Shown here piece after piece: positions 51,201-64,000 of a stretch of 64,000 bases of DNA. Each line of letters opens with the position of its first letter. Within the stretch, counting starts at the first letter, position 1. A program made the translations under genes and the position numbers. Origin of the DNA: Osedax frankpressi (lineage: Eukaryota > Annelida > Polychaeta > Sabellida > Siboglinidae); contig OZ038317.1 of the NCBI GenBank assembly GCA_964035775.1, positions 25,507,033 through 25,571,032 on the forward strand, written 5' to 3'. Under the pieces are notes generated by a model. It worked only from the letters and a program-made list of their open reading frames with translations, ran no database searches and was not told where the DNA came from.

Positions 51201-52324
51201 CCATTACTTACCATCAATATCTACACCATTACTTACCATCAATATCTACACCATTACTTACCATCAATATCTACACCATTACCTACACCAATATCTACAC
51301 CATTACTTACCATCAATATCTACACCATTATCTACACCAATATCTACACCATTACTTACCATCAATATCTACACCATTACTTACCATCAATATCTACACC
51401 ATTATCTACACCAATATCTACACCATTACTTACCATCAATATCTACATCATTACTTACCATCAATATCTACACCATTACTTACCATCAATATCTACATCA
51501 TTACTTACCATCAATATCTACACCATTACTTACCATCAATATCTACACCATTACTTACCATCAATATCTACACCATTACTTACCATCAATATCTACACCA
51601 TTACTTACCACCAATATCTGCACCATTATCTACCATTAATATCTACACCATTATCTACCATCAATATCTACACCATTACTTACCATCAATATCTACACCA
51701 TTACTTACCACCAATATCTACACCATTACTTACCATCAATATCTACACCATTACTTACCATCAATATCTACACCATTACCTACCATCAATATCTACACCA
51801 TTATCTACCATCAATATCTACACCATTACTTACCATCAATATCTACACCATTACCTAACATCAATATCTACACCATTACCTAACATCAATATCTATACCA
51901 TTACCTACCATCAATATGTAACCCTGGATGAACTAAACCCAAATCGCTATGAATTAACCCCACTCTTGCTTACTCAGGACATGGATATTTACACGGGAAA
52001 AGGGGTTCCATCCAAGATGCACGTATACCGAGCAGACGATAAAAGTTCGTAGAACATATCCGTAACCAATGTCCCATGTTATCGGAGGACATGATCTTGT
52101 TGCCATGGCATTACCATGCAAACAATTGTTTATTTGATACTTTTTTAAAATCGGGAATATAGATTAGATATATATTGCCAAACAAGATGTCCAGGTTAGA
52201 CTAAACAAATAAACATATCATAGAAGTGGTTAATTAATCAATAGGTTCATTATTCTATTTTAACAAAGTAATTTGTGTCTATATATAGTGTATTTGATAT
52301 TCGACCTAACACAATCCTGCATTG

Positions 52325-52395
<71 letters not shown>

Positions 52396-52527
52396 ACTAT
52401 AGTTTATTTACCTTACAAATGAATGTAAACATTATATTTAAACCCAAAACAGAGATTAAAGAAGCGAATGAATTTACTAAAAAACGTAATTACATAATAT
52501 TATAAAAGCCACCTATAATATATGCAA

Positions 52528-52593
<66 letters not shown>

Positions 52594-55500
52594 ATATTCA
52601 ATATACTGTAAATACTGATTTAATTTATTTTATTACAGAATCTTCCAATGAAGATAGAAAAAAAATTAAATCTAAAGGTTACATAACTCCTTATATTGTA
52701 TCTATATACATATAGTCCTCCAACCCCTAGTTATTGTATCTATATATAGTCCTCCAACCCCTCGCTATTGTATCTATATACATATAGTCCTCCAACCCCT
52801 CGCTATTGTATCTATATATAGTCCTCCAACCCCTCGCTATTGTATCTATATATAGTCCTCCAACCCCTCGCTATTGTATCTATATATAGTCCTCCAACCC
52901 CTCGCTATTGTATCTATATATAGTCCTCCAACCCCTCGCTATTGTATCTATATATAGTCCTCCAACCCCTCGCTATTGTATCTATATATAGTCCTCCAAC
53001 CCCTCGCTATTGTATCTATATATAGTCCTCCAACCCCTCGCTATTGTATCTATATATAGTCCTCCAACCCCTCGCTATTGTATCTATATATAGTCCTCCA
53101 ACCCCTCGCTATTGTATCTATATATAGTCCTCCAACCCCTCGCTATTGTATCTATATATAGTCCTCCAACCCCTCGCTATTGTATCTATATATAGTCCTC
53201 CAACCCCTCGCTATTGTATCTATATATAGTCCTCCAACCCCTCGCTATTGTATCTATATATAGTCCTCCAACCCCTCGCTATTGTATCTATATATAGTCC
53301 TCCAACCCCTCGTTATTGTATATATATATAGACCTCCAACCCCTCGCTATTGTATCTATATATAGTCCTCCAACCCCTCGCTATTGTATCTATATATAGT
53401 CCTCCAACCCCTCGCTATTGTATCTATCTATATATAGTCCTCCAACCCCTCGCTATTGTATCTATATACATATAGTCCTCCAACCCCTCGCTATTGTATC
53501 TATATATAGTCCTCCAACCCCTCGCTATTGTATCTATATATAGTCCTCCAACCCCTCGCTATTGTATCTATATATAGTCCTCCAACCCCTCGCTATTGTA
53601 TCTATATACATATAGTCCTCCAACCCCTCGTTATTGTATATATATATAGACCTCCAACCCCTCGCTATTGTATCTATATATAGTCCTCCAACCCCTCGCT
53701 ATTGTATCTATATATAGTCCTCCAACCCCTCGCTATTGTATCTATATATATATAGTCCTCCAACCCCTCGCTATTGTATCTATATATAGTCCTCCAACCC
53801 CTCGCTATTGTATCTATATACATATAGTCCTCCAACCCCTCGCTATTGTATCTATATATAGTCCTCCAACCCCTCGCTATTGTATCTATATATAGTCCTC
53901 CAACCCCTCGCTATTGTATATACATATAGTCCTCCAACCCCTCGCTATTGTATCTATATATAGTCCTCCAACCCCTCGCTATTGTATCTATATATAGTCC
54001 TCCAACCCCTCGCTATTGTATCTATATATAGTCCTCCAACCCCTCACTATTGTATCTATATATAGTCCTCCAACCCCTCGCTATTGTATCTATATACATA
54101 TAGTCCTCCAACCCCTCGCTATTGTATCTATATATAGTCCTCCAACCCCTCGCTATTGTATCTATATATAGTCCTCCAACCCCTCGCTATTGTATCTATA
54201 TATAGTCCTCCAACCCCTCGCTATTGTATCTATATATAGTCCTCCAACCCCTCGCTATTGTATCTATATATAGTCCTCCAACCCCTCGCTATTGTATCTA
54301 TATATAGTCCTCCAACCCCTCGCTATTGTATCTATATATAGTCCTCCAACCCCTCGCTATTGTATCTATATATAGTCCTCCAACCCCTCGCTATTGTATC
54401 TATATATAGTCCTCCAACCCCTCGCTATTGTATCTATATACATATAGTCCTCCAACCCCTCGCTATTGTATCTATATATAGTCCTCCAACCCCTCGCTAT
54501 TGTATCTATATATAGTCCTCCAACCCCTCGCTATTGTATCTATATATAGTCCTCCAACACCTCGCTATTGTATCTATATATAGTCCTCCAACCCCTAGCT
54601 ATTGTATCTATATACATATAGTCCTCCAACCCCTCGCTATTGTATCTATATATAGTCCTCCAACCCCTCGCTATTGTATCTATATATAGTCCTCCAACCC
54701 CTCGCTATTGTATCTATATATAGTCCTCCAACCCCTCGCTATTGTATCTATATATAGTCCTCCAACCCCTCGCTATTGTATCTATATATAGTCCTCCAAC
54801 CCCTCGCTATTGTATCTATATATAGTCCTCCAACACCTCGCTATTGTATCTATATATAGTCCTCCAACCCCTCGCTATTGTATCTATATATAGTCCTCCA
54901 ACCCCTCGCTATTGTATCTATATATAGTCCTCCAATCCCTCGCTATTGTATCTATATATAGTCCTCCAACCCCTCGCTATTGTATCTATATACATATAGT
55001 CCTCTAACCCCTCGCTATTGTATCTATATATAGTCCTCCAACCCCTCGCTATTGTATATATATATAGTCCTCCAACCCCTCGCTATTGTATCTATATATA
55101 GTCCTCCAACCCCTCGCTATTGTATCTATATATAGTCCTCCAACCCCTCGCTATTGTATCTATATATAGTCCTCCAACCCCTCGCTATTGTATCTATATA
55201 TAGTCCTCCAACCCCTCGCTATTGTATCTATATATAGTCCTCCAACCCCTCGCTATTGTATCTATATATAGTCCTCCAACCCCTCGCTATTGTATCTATA
55301 TATAGTCCTCCAACCCCTCGCTATTGTATCTATATATAGTCCTCCAACCCCTCGCTATTGTATCTATATATAGTCCTCCAACCCCTCGCTATTGTATCTA
55401 TATATAGTCCTCCAACCCCTCGCTATTGTATCTATATATAGTCCTCCAACCCCTCGCTATTGTATCTATATACATATAGTCCTCCAACCCCTCGCTATTG

Positions 55501-58500
55501 TATCTATATATAGTCCTCCAACCCCTCGCTATTGTATCTATATACATATAGTCCTCCAACCCCTCGCTATTGTATATATATATAGTCCTCCAACCCCTCG
55601 CTATTGTATCTATATATAGTCCTCCAACCCCTCGCTATTGTATCTATATATAGTCCTCCAACCCCTCGCTATTGTATCTATATATAGTCCTCCAACCCCT
55701 CGCTATTGTATCTATATATAGTCCTCCAACCCCTCGCTATTGTATCTATATACATATAGTCCTCCAACCCCTCGCTATTGTATCTATATATAGTCCTCCA
55801 ACCCCTCGCTATTGTATCTACATATAGTCCTCCAACCCCTCGCTATTGTATCTATATATAGTCCTCCAACCCCTCGCTATTGTATCTATATATAGTCCTC
55901 CAACCCCTCGCTATTGTATCTATATATAGTCCTCCAACCCCTCGCTATTGTATCTATATATAGTCCTCCAACCCCTCGCTATTGTATCTATATATAGTCC
56001 TCCAACCCCTCGCTATTGTATCTATATATAGTCCTCCAACCCCTCGCTATTGTATCTATATACATATAGTCCTCCAACCCCTCGCTATTGTATCTATATA
56101 TAGTCCTCCAACCCCTCGCTATTGTATCTATATATAGTCCTCCAACCCCTCGCTATTGTATCTATATATAGTCCTCCAACCCCTCGCTATTCTATCTATA
56201 TACATATAGTCCTCCAACCCCTCGCTATTGTATCTATATATAGTCCACCAACCCCTAGCTATTGTATCTATATATAGTCCTCCAACCCCTCGCTATTGTA
56301 TCTATATATAGTCCTCCAACCCCTCGCTATTGTATCTATATATAGTCCTCCAACCCCTCGCTATTGTATCTATATACATATAGTCCTCCAACCCCTCGCT
56401 ATTGTATCTATATACATATAGTCCTCCAACCCCTCGCTATTGTATCTATATATAGTCCTCCAACCCCTCGCTATTGTATCTATATATAGTCCTCCAACCC
56501 CTCGCTATTGTATCTATATATAGTCCTCCAACCCCTCGCTATTGTATCTATATATAGTCCTCCCACCCCTCGCTATTGTATCTATATATAGTCCTCCAAC
56601 CCCTCGCTATTGTATCTATATATAGTCCTCCAACCCCTCGCTATTGTATCTATATATAGTCCTCCAACCCCTCGTTATTGTATCTATATATAGTCCTCCA
56701 ACCCCTCGCTATTGTATCTATATACATATAGTCCTCCAACCCCTCGCTATTGTATCTATATATAGTCCTCCAACCCCTCGCTATTGTATCTATATATAGT
56801 CCTCCAACCCCTCGCTATTGTATATATATATAGTCCTCCAACCCCTCGCTATTGTATCTATATATAGTCCTCCAACCCCTCGCTATTGTATCTATATATA
56901 GTCCTCCAACCACTCGCTATTGTATCTATATATAGTCCTCCAACCCCTCGCTATTGTATCTATATATAGTCCTCCAACCCCTCGCTATTGTATCTATATA
57001 TAGTCCTCCAACCCCTCGCTATTGTATCTATATATAGTCCTCCAACCCCTCGCTATTGTATCTATATATAGTCCTCCAACCCCTCGCTATTGTATCTATA
57101 TATAGTCCTCCAACCCCTCGCTATTGTATCTATATATAGTCCTCCAACCCCTCGCTATTGTATCTATATATAGTCCTCCAACCCCTCGCTATTGTATCTA
57201 TATATAGTCATCCAACCCCTCGCTATTGTATCTATATATAGTCCTCCAACCCTCGCTATTGTATCTATATACATATAGTCCTCCAACCCCTCGCTATTGT
57301 ATCTATATATAGTCCTCCAACCCCTAGCTATTGTATCTATATATAGTCCTCCAACCCCTCGCTATTGTATCTATATATAGTCCTCCAACCCCTCGCTATT
57401 GTATCTATATACATATAGTCCTCCAACCCCTAGCTATTGTATCTATATATAGTCCTCCAACCCCTCGCTATTGTATCTATATATAGTCCTCCAACCCCTA
57501 GCTATTGTATCTATATACATATAGTCCTCCAACCCCTCGCTATTGTATCTATATATAGTCCTCCAACCCCTCGCTATTGTATCTATATATAGTCCTCCAA
57601 CCCCTCGCTATTGTATCTATATATAGTCCTTCAACCCCTAGCTATTGTATCTATATATAGTCCTCCAGCCCCTCGCTATTGTATCTATATATAGTCCTCC
57701 AACCCATCGCTATTGTATCTATATATAGTCCTTCAACCCCTAGCTATTGTATCTATATATAGTCCTTCAACCCCTAGCTATTGTATCTATATATAGTCCT
57801 CCAGCCCCTCGCTATTGTATCTATATATAGTCCTCCAGCCCCTCGCTATTGTATCTATATACATATAGTCCTCCAACCCCTCGCTATTGTATCTATATAT
57901 AGTCCTCCAACCCCTCGCTATTGTATCTATATATAGTCCTCCAACCCCTCGCTATTGTATCTATATAAAGTCCTCCAAACCCTCGCTATTGTATCTATAT
58001 ATAGTCCTCCAACCCCTCGCTATTGTATCTATATATAGTCCTCCAACCCCTCGCTATTGTATCTATATATAGTCCTCCAACCCCTCGCTATTGTATCTAT
58101 ATATAGTCCTTCAACCCCTAGCTATTGTATCTATATATAGTCCTCCAGCCCCTCGCTATTGTATCTATATATAGTCCTCCAGCCCCTCGCTATTGTATCT
58201 ATATACATATAGTCCTCCAACCCCTCGCTATTGTATCTATATATAGTCCTCCAACCCCTCGTTATTGTATCTATATATATATAGTCCTCCAACCCCTCGC
58301 TATTGTATCTATATATAGTCCTCCAACCCCTCGCTATTGTATCTATATATAGTCCTCCAACCCCTCGCTATTGTATCTATATAAAGTCCTCCAAACCCTC
58401 GCTATTGTATCTATATATAGTCCTCCAACCCCTCGCTATTGTATCTATATATAGTCCTCCAACCCCTCGCTATTGTATCTATATATAGTCCTCCAACCCC

Positions 58501-61500
58501 TCGCTATTGTATCTATATATAGTCCTCCAACCCCTCGCTATTGTATCTATATATAGTCCTCCAACCCCTCGCTATTGTATCTATATATAGTCCTCCAACC
58601 CCTCGCTATTGTATCTATATATAGTCCTCCAACCCCTAGCTATTGTATCTATATACATATAGTCCTCCAACCCCTCGCTATTGTATCTATATATAGTCCT
58701 CCAACCCCTCGCTATTGTATCTATATATAGTCCTCCAACCCCTCGCTATTGTATCTATATATAGTCCTCCAACCCCTCGCTATTGTATCTATATATAGTC
58801 CTCCAACCCCTCGCTATTGTATCTATATATAGTCCTCCAACCCCTAGCTATTGTATCTATATATAGTCCTCCAACCCCTCGCTATTGTATCTATATATAT
58901 ATAGTCCTCCAACCCCTAGCTATTGTATCTATATACATATAGTCCTCCAACCCCTCGCTATTGTATCTATATATAGTCCTCCAACCCCTCGCTATTGTAT
59001 CTATATATAGTCCTCCAACCCCTCGCTATTGTATCTATATATAGTCCTCCAACCCCTCGCTATTGTATCTATATATAGTCCTCCAACCCCTAGCTATTGT
59101 ATCTATATATAGTCCTCCAACCCCTCGCTATTGTATCTATATATAGTCCTCCAACCCCTCGCTATTGTATCTATATATAGTCCTCCAACCCCTAGCTATT
59201 GTATCTATATATAGTCCTCCAACCCCTCGCTATTGTATCTATCTATATATAGTCCTCCAACCCCTAGCTATTGTATCTATATACATATAGTCCTCCAACC
59301 CCTCGCTATTGCATCTATATATAGTCCTCCAACCCCTCGCTATTGTATCTATATATAGTCCTCCAACCCCTCGCTATTGTATCTATATATATATAGTCCT
59401 CCAACCCCTCGCTATTGTATCTATATAGATATAGTCCTCCAACCCCTCGCTATTGTATCTATATATAGTCCTCCAACCCCTAGCTATTGTATCTATATAT
59501 AGTCCTCCAACCCCTAGCTATTGTATCTATATATAGTCCTCCAACCCCTCGCTATTGTATCTATATATAGTCCTCCAACCCCTAGCTATTGTATCTATAT
59601 ATAGTCCTCCAACCCCTAGCTATTGTATCTATATATAGTCCTCCAACCCCTCGCTATTGTATCTATATATAGTCCTCCAACCCCTAGCTATTGTATCTAT
59701 ATATAGTCCTCCAACCCCTCGCTATTGTATCTATATATAGTCCTCCAACCCCTCGCTATTGTATCTATATATAGTCCTCCAACCCCTCGCTATTGTATCT
59801 ATATATAGTCCTCCAACCCCTCGCTATTGTATCTATATACATATAGTCCTCCAACCCCTCGCTATTGTATCTATATATAGTCCTCCAACCCCTCACTATT
59901 GTATCTATATATAGTCCTCCAACCCCTAGCTATTGTATCTATATATAGTCCTCCAACCCCTCGCTATTGTATCTATATATAGTCCTCCAACCCCTCGCTA
60001 TTGTATCTATATATAGTCATCCAACCCCTCGCTATTGTATCTATATATAGTCCTCCAACCCCTCGCTATTGTATCTATATATAGTCCTCCAACCCCTCGC
60101 TATTGTATCTATATATAGTCCTCCAACCCCTCGCTATTGTATCTATATATAGTCCTCCAACCCCTCGCTATTGTATCTATATATAGTCCTCCAACCCCTC
60201 GCTATTGTATCTATATATATATAGTCCTCCAACCCCTCGCTATTGTATCTACATATAGTCCTCCAACCCCTCGCTATTGTATCTATATATAGTCCTCCAA
60301 CCCCTCGCTATTGTATCTATATATAGTCCTCCAACCCCTCGCTATTGTATCTATATATAGTCCTCCAACACCTCGCTATTGTATCTATATATAGTCCTCC
60401 AACCCCTCGCTATTGTATCTATATATAGTCCTCCAACACCTCGCTATTGTATCTATATATAGTCCTCCAACCCCTCGCTATTGTATCTATATACATATAG
60501 TCCTCCAACCCCTCGCTATTGTATCTATATATAGTTATCCAACCCCTAGCTATTGTATCTATATATAGTCCTCCAACCCCTCGCTATTGTATCTATATAT
60601 AGTCCTCCAACCCCTCGCTATTGTATCTATATATAGTCCTCCAACCCCTCGCTATTGTATCTATATATAGTCCTCCAACCCCTCGCTATTGTATCTATAT
60701 ACATATAGTCCTCCAACCCCTCGCTATTGTATCTATATAGATATAGTCCTCCAACCCCTCGCTATTGTATCTATATATAGTCCTCCAACCCCTAGCTATT
60801 GTATCTATATATAGTCCTCCAACCCCTCGCTATTGTATCTATATATAGTCCTCCAACCCCTCGCTATTGTATCTATATATAGTCCTCCAACCCCTCGCTA
60901 TTGTATCTATATATAGTCATCCAACCCCTCGCTATTGTATCTATATATAGTCCTCCAACCACTCGCTATTGTATCTATATATAGTCCTCCAACCCCTCGC
61001 TATTGTATCTATATATAGTCCTCCAACCCCTCGCTATTGTATCTATATATAGTCCTCCAACCCCTCGCTATTGTATCTATATATAGTCCTCCAACCCCTC
61101 GCTATTGTATCTATATATAGTCCACCAACCCCTCGCTATTGTATCTATATATAGTCCTCCAACCCCTCGCTATTGTATCTATATATAGTCCACCAACCCC
61201 TCGCTATTGTATCTATATATAGTCCACCAACCCCTCGCTATTGTATCTATATATAGTCCTCCAACCCCTCGCTATTGTATCTATATATAGTCCACCAACC
61301 CCTCGCTATTGTATCTATATATAGTCCTCCAACCCCTCGCTATTGTATCTATATACATATAGTCCTCCAACCCCTCGCTATTGTATCTATATATAGTCAT
61401 CCAACCCCTCGCTATTGTATCTATATACATATAGTCCTCCAACCCCTCGCTATTGTATCTATATAGTCCTCCAACCCCTCACTATTGTATCTATATATAG

Positions 61501-63452
61501 TCCTCCAACCCCTCGCTATTGTATCTATATATAGTCCTCCAACCCCTCGCTATTGTATCTATATATAGTCATCCAACCCCTCGCTATTGTATCTATATAT
61601 AGTCCTCCAACCCCTCGCTATTGTATCTATATATAGTCCTCCAACACCTCGCTACTGTATCTATATATAGTCCTCCAACCCCTCGCTATTGTATCTATAT
61701 ATAGTCCTCCAACCCCTCGCTATTGTATCTATATATAGTCCTCCAACCCCTCGCTATTGTATCTATATACATATAGTCCTCCAACCCCTCGCTATTGTAT
61801 CTATATATAGTCCTCCAACCCCTAGCTATTGTATCTATATATAGTCCTCCAACCCCTCGATATTGTATCTATATATAGTCCTCCAACCCCTCGCTATTGT
61901 ATCTATATATAGTCCTCCAACCCCTCGCTATTGTATCTATATATAGTCCTCCAACCCCTCGCTATTGTATCTATATATAGTCCTCCCACCCCTCGCTATT
62001 GTATCTATATATAGTCCTCCAACCCCTCGCTATTGTATCTATATATAGTTCTCCAACCCCTCGCTATTGTATCTATATATAGTCCTCCAACACCTCGCTA
62101 TTGTATCTATATATAGTCCTCCAACCCCTCGCTATTGTATCTATATATAGTCCTCCAACACCTCGCTATTGTATCTATATATAGTCCTCCAACCCCTCGC
62201 TATTGTATCTATATATAGTCCTCCAACACCTCGCTATTGTATCTATATATAGTCCTCCAACCCCTCGCTATTGTATCTATATATAGTCCTCCAACCCCTA
62301 GCTATTGTATCTATATATAGTCCTCCAATCCCTCGCTATTGTATCTATATACATATAGTCCTCCAACCCCTCGCTATTGTATCTATATATAGTCCTCCAA
62401 CCCCTCGCTATTGTATCTATATACATATAGTCCTCCAACCCCTCGCTATTGTATCTATATATAGTCCTCCAACCCCTAGCTATTGTATCTATATATAGTC
62501 CTCCAACCCCTCGATATTGTATCTATATATAGTCCTCCAACCCCTCGCTATTGTATCTATATATAGTCCTCCAACCCCTCGCTATTGTATCTATATATAG
62601 TCCTCCAACCCCTCGCTATTGTATCTATATATAGTCCTCCCACCCCTCGCTATTGTATCTATATATAGTCCTCCAACCCCTCGCTATTGTATCTATATAT
62701 AGTCCTCCAACCCCTCGCTATTGTATCTATGTATAGTTCTCCAACCCCTCGCTATTGTATCTATATATAGTCCTCCAACCCCTCGCTATTGTATCTATAT
62801 ATAGTCCTCCAACCCCTAGCTATTGTATCTATATATAGTCCTCCAACCCCTCGCTATTGTATCTATATATAGTCCTCCAACCCCTCGCTATTGTATCTAT
62901 ATATAGTCCTCCAACCCCTCGCTATTGTATCTATATATAGTCCTCCAACCCCTCGCTATTGTATCTATATATAGTCATCCAACCCCTCGTTATTGTATCT
63001 ATATATAGTCCTCCAACCCCTCGCTATTGTATCTATATATAGTCCTCCAACCCCTCGCTATTGTATCTATATACATATAGTCCTCCAACCCCTCGCTATT
63101 GTATCTATATACATATAGTCCTCCAAACCCTCGCTATTGTATCTATATATAGTCCTCCAACCCCTCGCTATTGTATCTATATATATATAGTCCTCCAACC
63201 CCTCGCTATTGTATCTATATATAGTCCTCCAACCCCTCGCTATTGTATCTATATATAGTCCTCCAACCCCTCGCTATTGTATCTATATATAGTCCTCCAA
63301 CCCATCGCTATTGTATCTATATATAGTCCTCCAACCCCTCGCTATTGTATCTATATATAGTCCTCCAACCCCTAGCTATTGTATCTATATATAGTCCTCC
63401 AACCCCTTGCTACTGCTACACCAGTTATACATGAAGTGGTATCGATGTTATG
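47277..63452 (+). CDS. Unidentified gene, four small exons split by two large arrays (partial)
   Basis: Proposed exons: 47277-47425 ([20 protein letters not shown] ... [11 protein letters not shown]), 51978-52044 ([19 protein letters not shown]), 52639-52677 ([12 protein letters not shown]), 63425-63452 (VIHEVVSML). Phases agree at each junction (0, 1, 1) and the acceptors CTTGCTTACTCAG and TTTTATTACAG are good; the donors GTTAGC and GTTCGT are weak. The last exon could start further upstream, because every 34-bp repeat unit before it ends in an acceptor-like TATATATAG. Both ends of the gene lie outside what I could trace. I do not recognise the protein: it is polar, Lys/Asp-rich, with no Cys and no membrane segment in the visible part. 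At 47.3 kb the - strand is open as well, so orientation there rests on the downstream exons. Confidence 0.4.
47426..48544. other. AT-rich intron part with AT microsatellites
   Basis: TA runs at 47845-47866 and 48185-48292 and a TGTACA palindrome cluster at 48377-48470. Nothing coding seen. Confidence 0.55.
48575..51915. repeat. 25-bp minisatellite, about 130 units
   Basis: Unit parts: ACCATCAATATCTAC and ACCATTACTT (also ACCATTATCT, ACCATTACCT). A few units have single-base losses in runs (CCCATT, CATCATAT). It ends about 60 nt before the acceptor at 51977. The 364-codon open frame across its end is mostly array. Confidence 0.97.
52326..52390. repeat. AT microsatellite
   Basis: Uninterrupted TA run in the intron before the 39-nt exon; a second run lies at 52532-52590. 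Confidence 0.95.
52532..52590. repeat. AT microsatellite
   Basis: Uninterrupted TA run ending about 50 nt before the 39-nt exon. Confidence 0.95.
52691..63410. repeat. 34-bp minisatellite, about 10.7 kb and roughly 310 units
   Basis: Unit parts: TATCTATATATAG, TCCTCCAACCCCTCG and CTATTG. Frequent 40-bp variants have TATATACATATAG. It starts 13 nt after the donor of the 39-nt exon and ends about 15 nt before the next proposed exon. Rare variants (CTATATAAAG followed by CAAACC) at 57961 and 58377 mark a duplicated block of about 416 bp. Small open frames with a repeated [19 protein letters not shown] are by-products. Confidence 0.98.
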
Positions 63453-63891
63453 GTATAGGTGGCTGATGATATAGTTTCAGATAATTGACAAAATACCAGA
63501 AATTGTAATATATCTGGAGTTCCATAGTTGTGTAGCTTTAGCTATTGTCTAATAATAGCTTCCTGTGATTATTGAGTTATTACGAGACCTCCAATATATC
63601 TATTGTCATAGAACAAAGGAGTAGCGGAATTAGCAGGTGTATTATCTAAGAACATATTAATATCAGTAAATATCTAAGAACATGTTTGGTTCTATTATGT
63701 ATGTTAAACATGGATCCTTTTCCACCATACCCGAAAATAGGCAATGCGATAGAGATGACAATAAGATATTAATATTAATATTCGCTTTGTTCCTAAGATT
63801 TGTTACTCAAGAGGAAATTATTATAAAACTATTTGCAATTTATTTCTTTGCAAACTTATGTAGATAATTTTATAGAATCAGTAAATTTCGA

Positions 63892-63931
<40 letters not shown>

Positions 63932-64000
63932 TTATAATTACAAGAGATTATAGAATTATATTGTATTAAACAATACAGTCCTGTAACTATTGTACTTTAT
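63453..64000. other. Sequence after the 34-bp array
   Basis: Non-repetitive, with a TA run at 63896-63928. A + frame at 63682-63867 encodes a hydrophobic 61-residue stretch ending in a stop; its link to the upstream exon by an acceptor at about 63736 is phase-compatible but too weak to call. Confidence 0.4.

Noticed and set aside
50958-51977. Most of a 364-codon + frame
   Set aside because: Array-derived up to about 51915; only the part from 51978 has an acceptor and coding-like composition.

Overview
The window is animal nuclear DNA. It is AT-rich, its genes are interrupted by introns with GT..AG borders, and one gene is a clear member of the animal OSGIN family. The species cannot be named from the sequence; an invertebrate is my inference. 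I see no transposase, reverse transcriptase, LTR or virus-like gene, no rRNA or tRNA gene and no CRISPR array. Roughly 30 kb of the 64 kb is tandem repeat, nearly all in introns or between genes. Most larger introns carry their own unrelated repeat family. Two runs of exactly 200 N (8453-8652 and 46301-46500) are assembly gaps, both inside or at the edge of arrays.

Region 1 (1-17952, + strand): an OSGIN-like flavoprotein gene is present twice. Copy B (10969-17952) has twelve exons that join in phase into about 533 residues, with both dinucleotide-binding motifs. Copy A (1226-5308) has the matching first nine exons, almost identical, then runs into a 17-bp repeat array and a gap; its last three exons are absent. 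This is either a tandem duplication or, more simply, two haplotypes laid end to end by the assembler.

Region 2 (20322-42574, - strand): exon-by-exon reading shows at least four related small cysteine-rich genes in tandem, of the Ly6/uPAR (LU, three-finger) type. Each has a Cys-rich exon a, a C...C exon b and an R-x-C exon c, with conserved splice phases (exon a ends phase 1, b ends phase 0, c ends phase 1). Gene 1 adds one membrane segment and a Ser/Asp/Glu tail. Genes 3 and 4 share a different C-terminal exon. Individual exons are only 80-240 nt, so most are hidden between arrays.

Region 3 (47277-63452, + strand): four phase-compatible exons of an unidentified gene are separated by a 3.3-kb array of a 25-bp unit and a 10.7-kb array of a 34-bp unit.

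All exon models are hand translations with splice-phase checks. They rest on no transcript data or database search.
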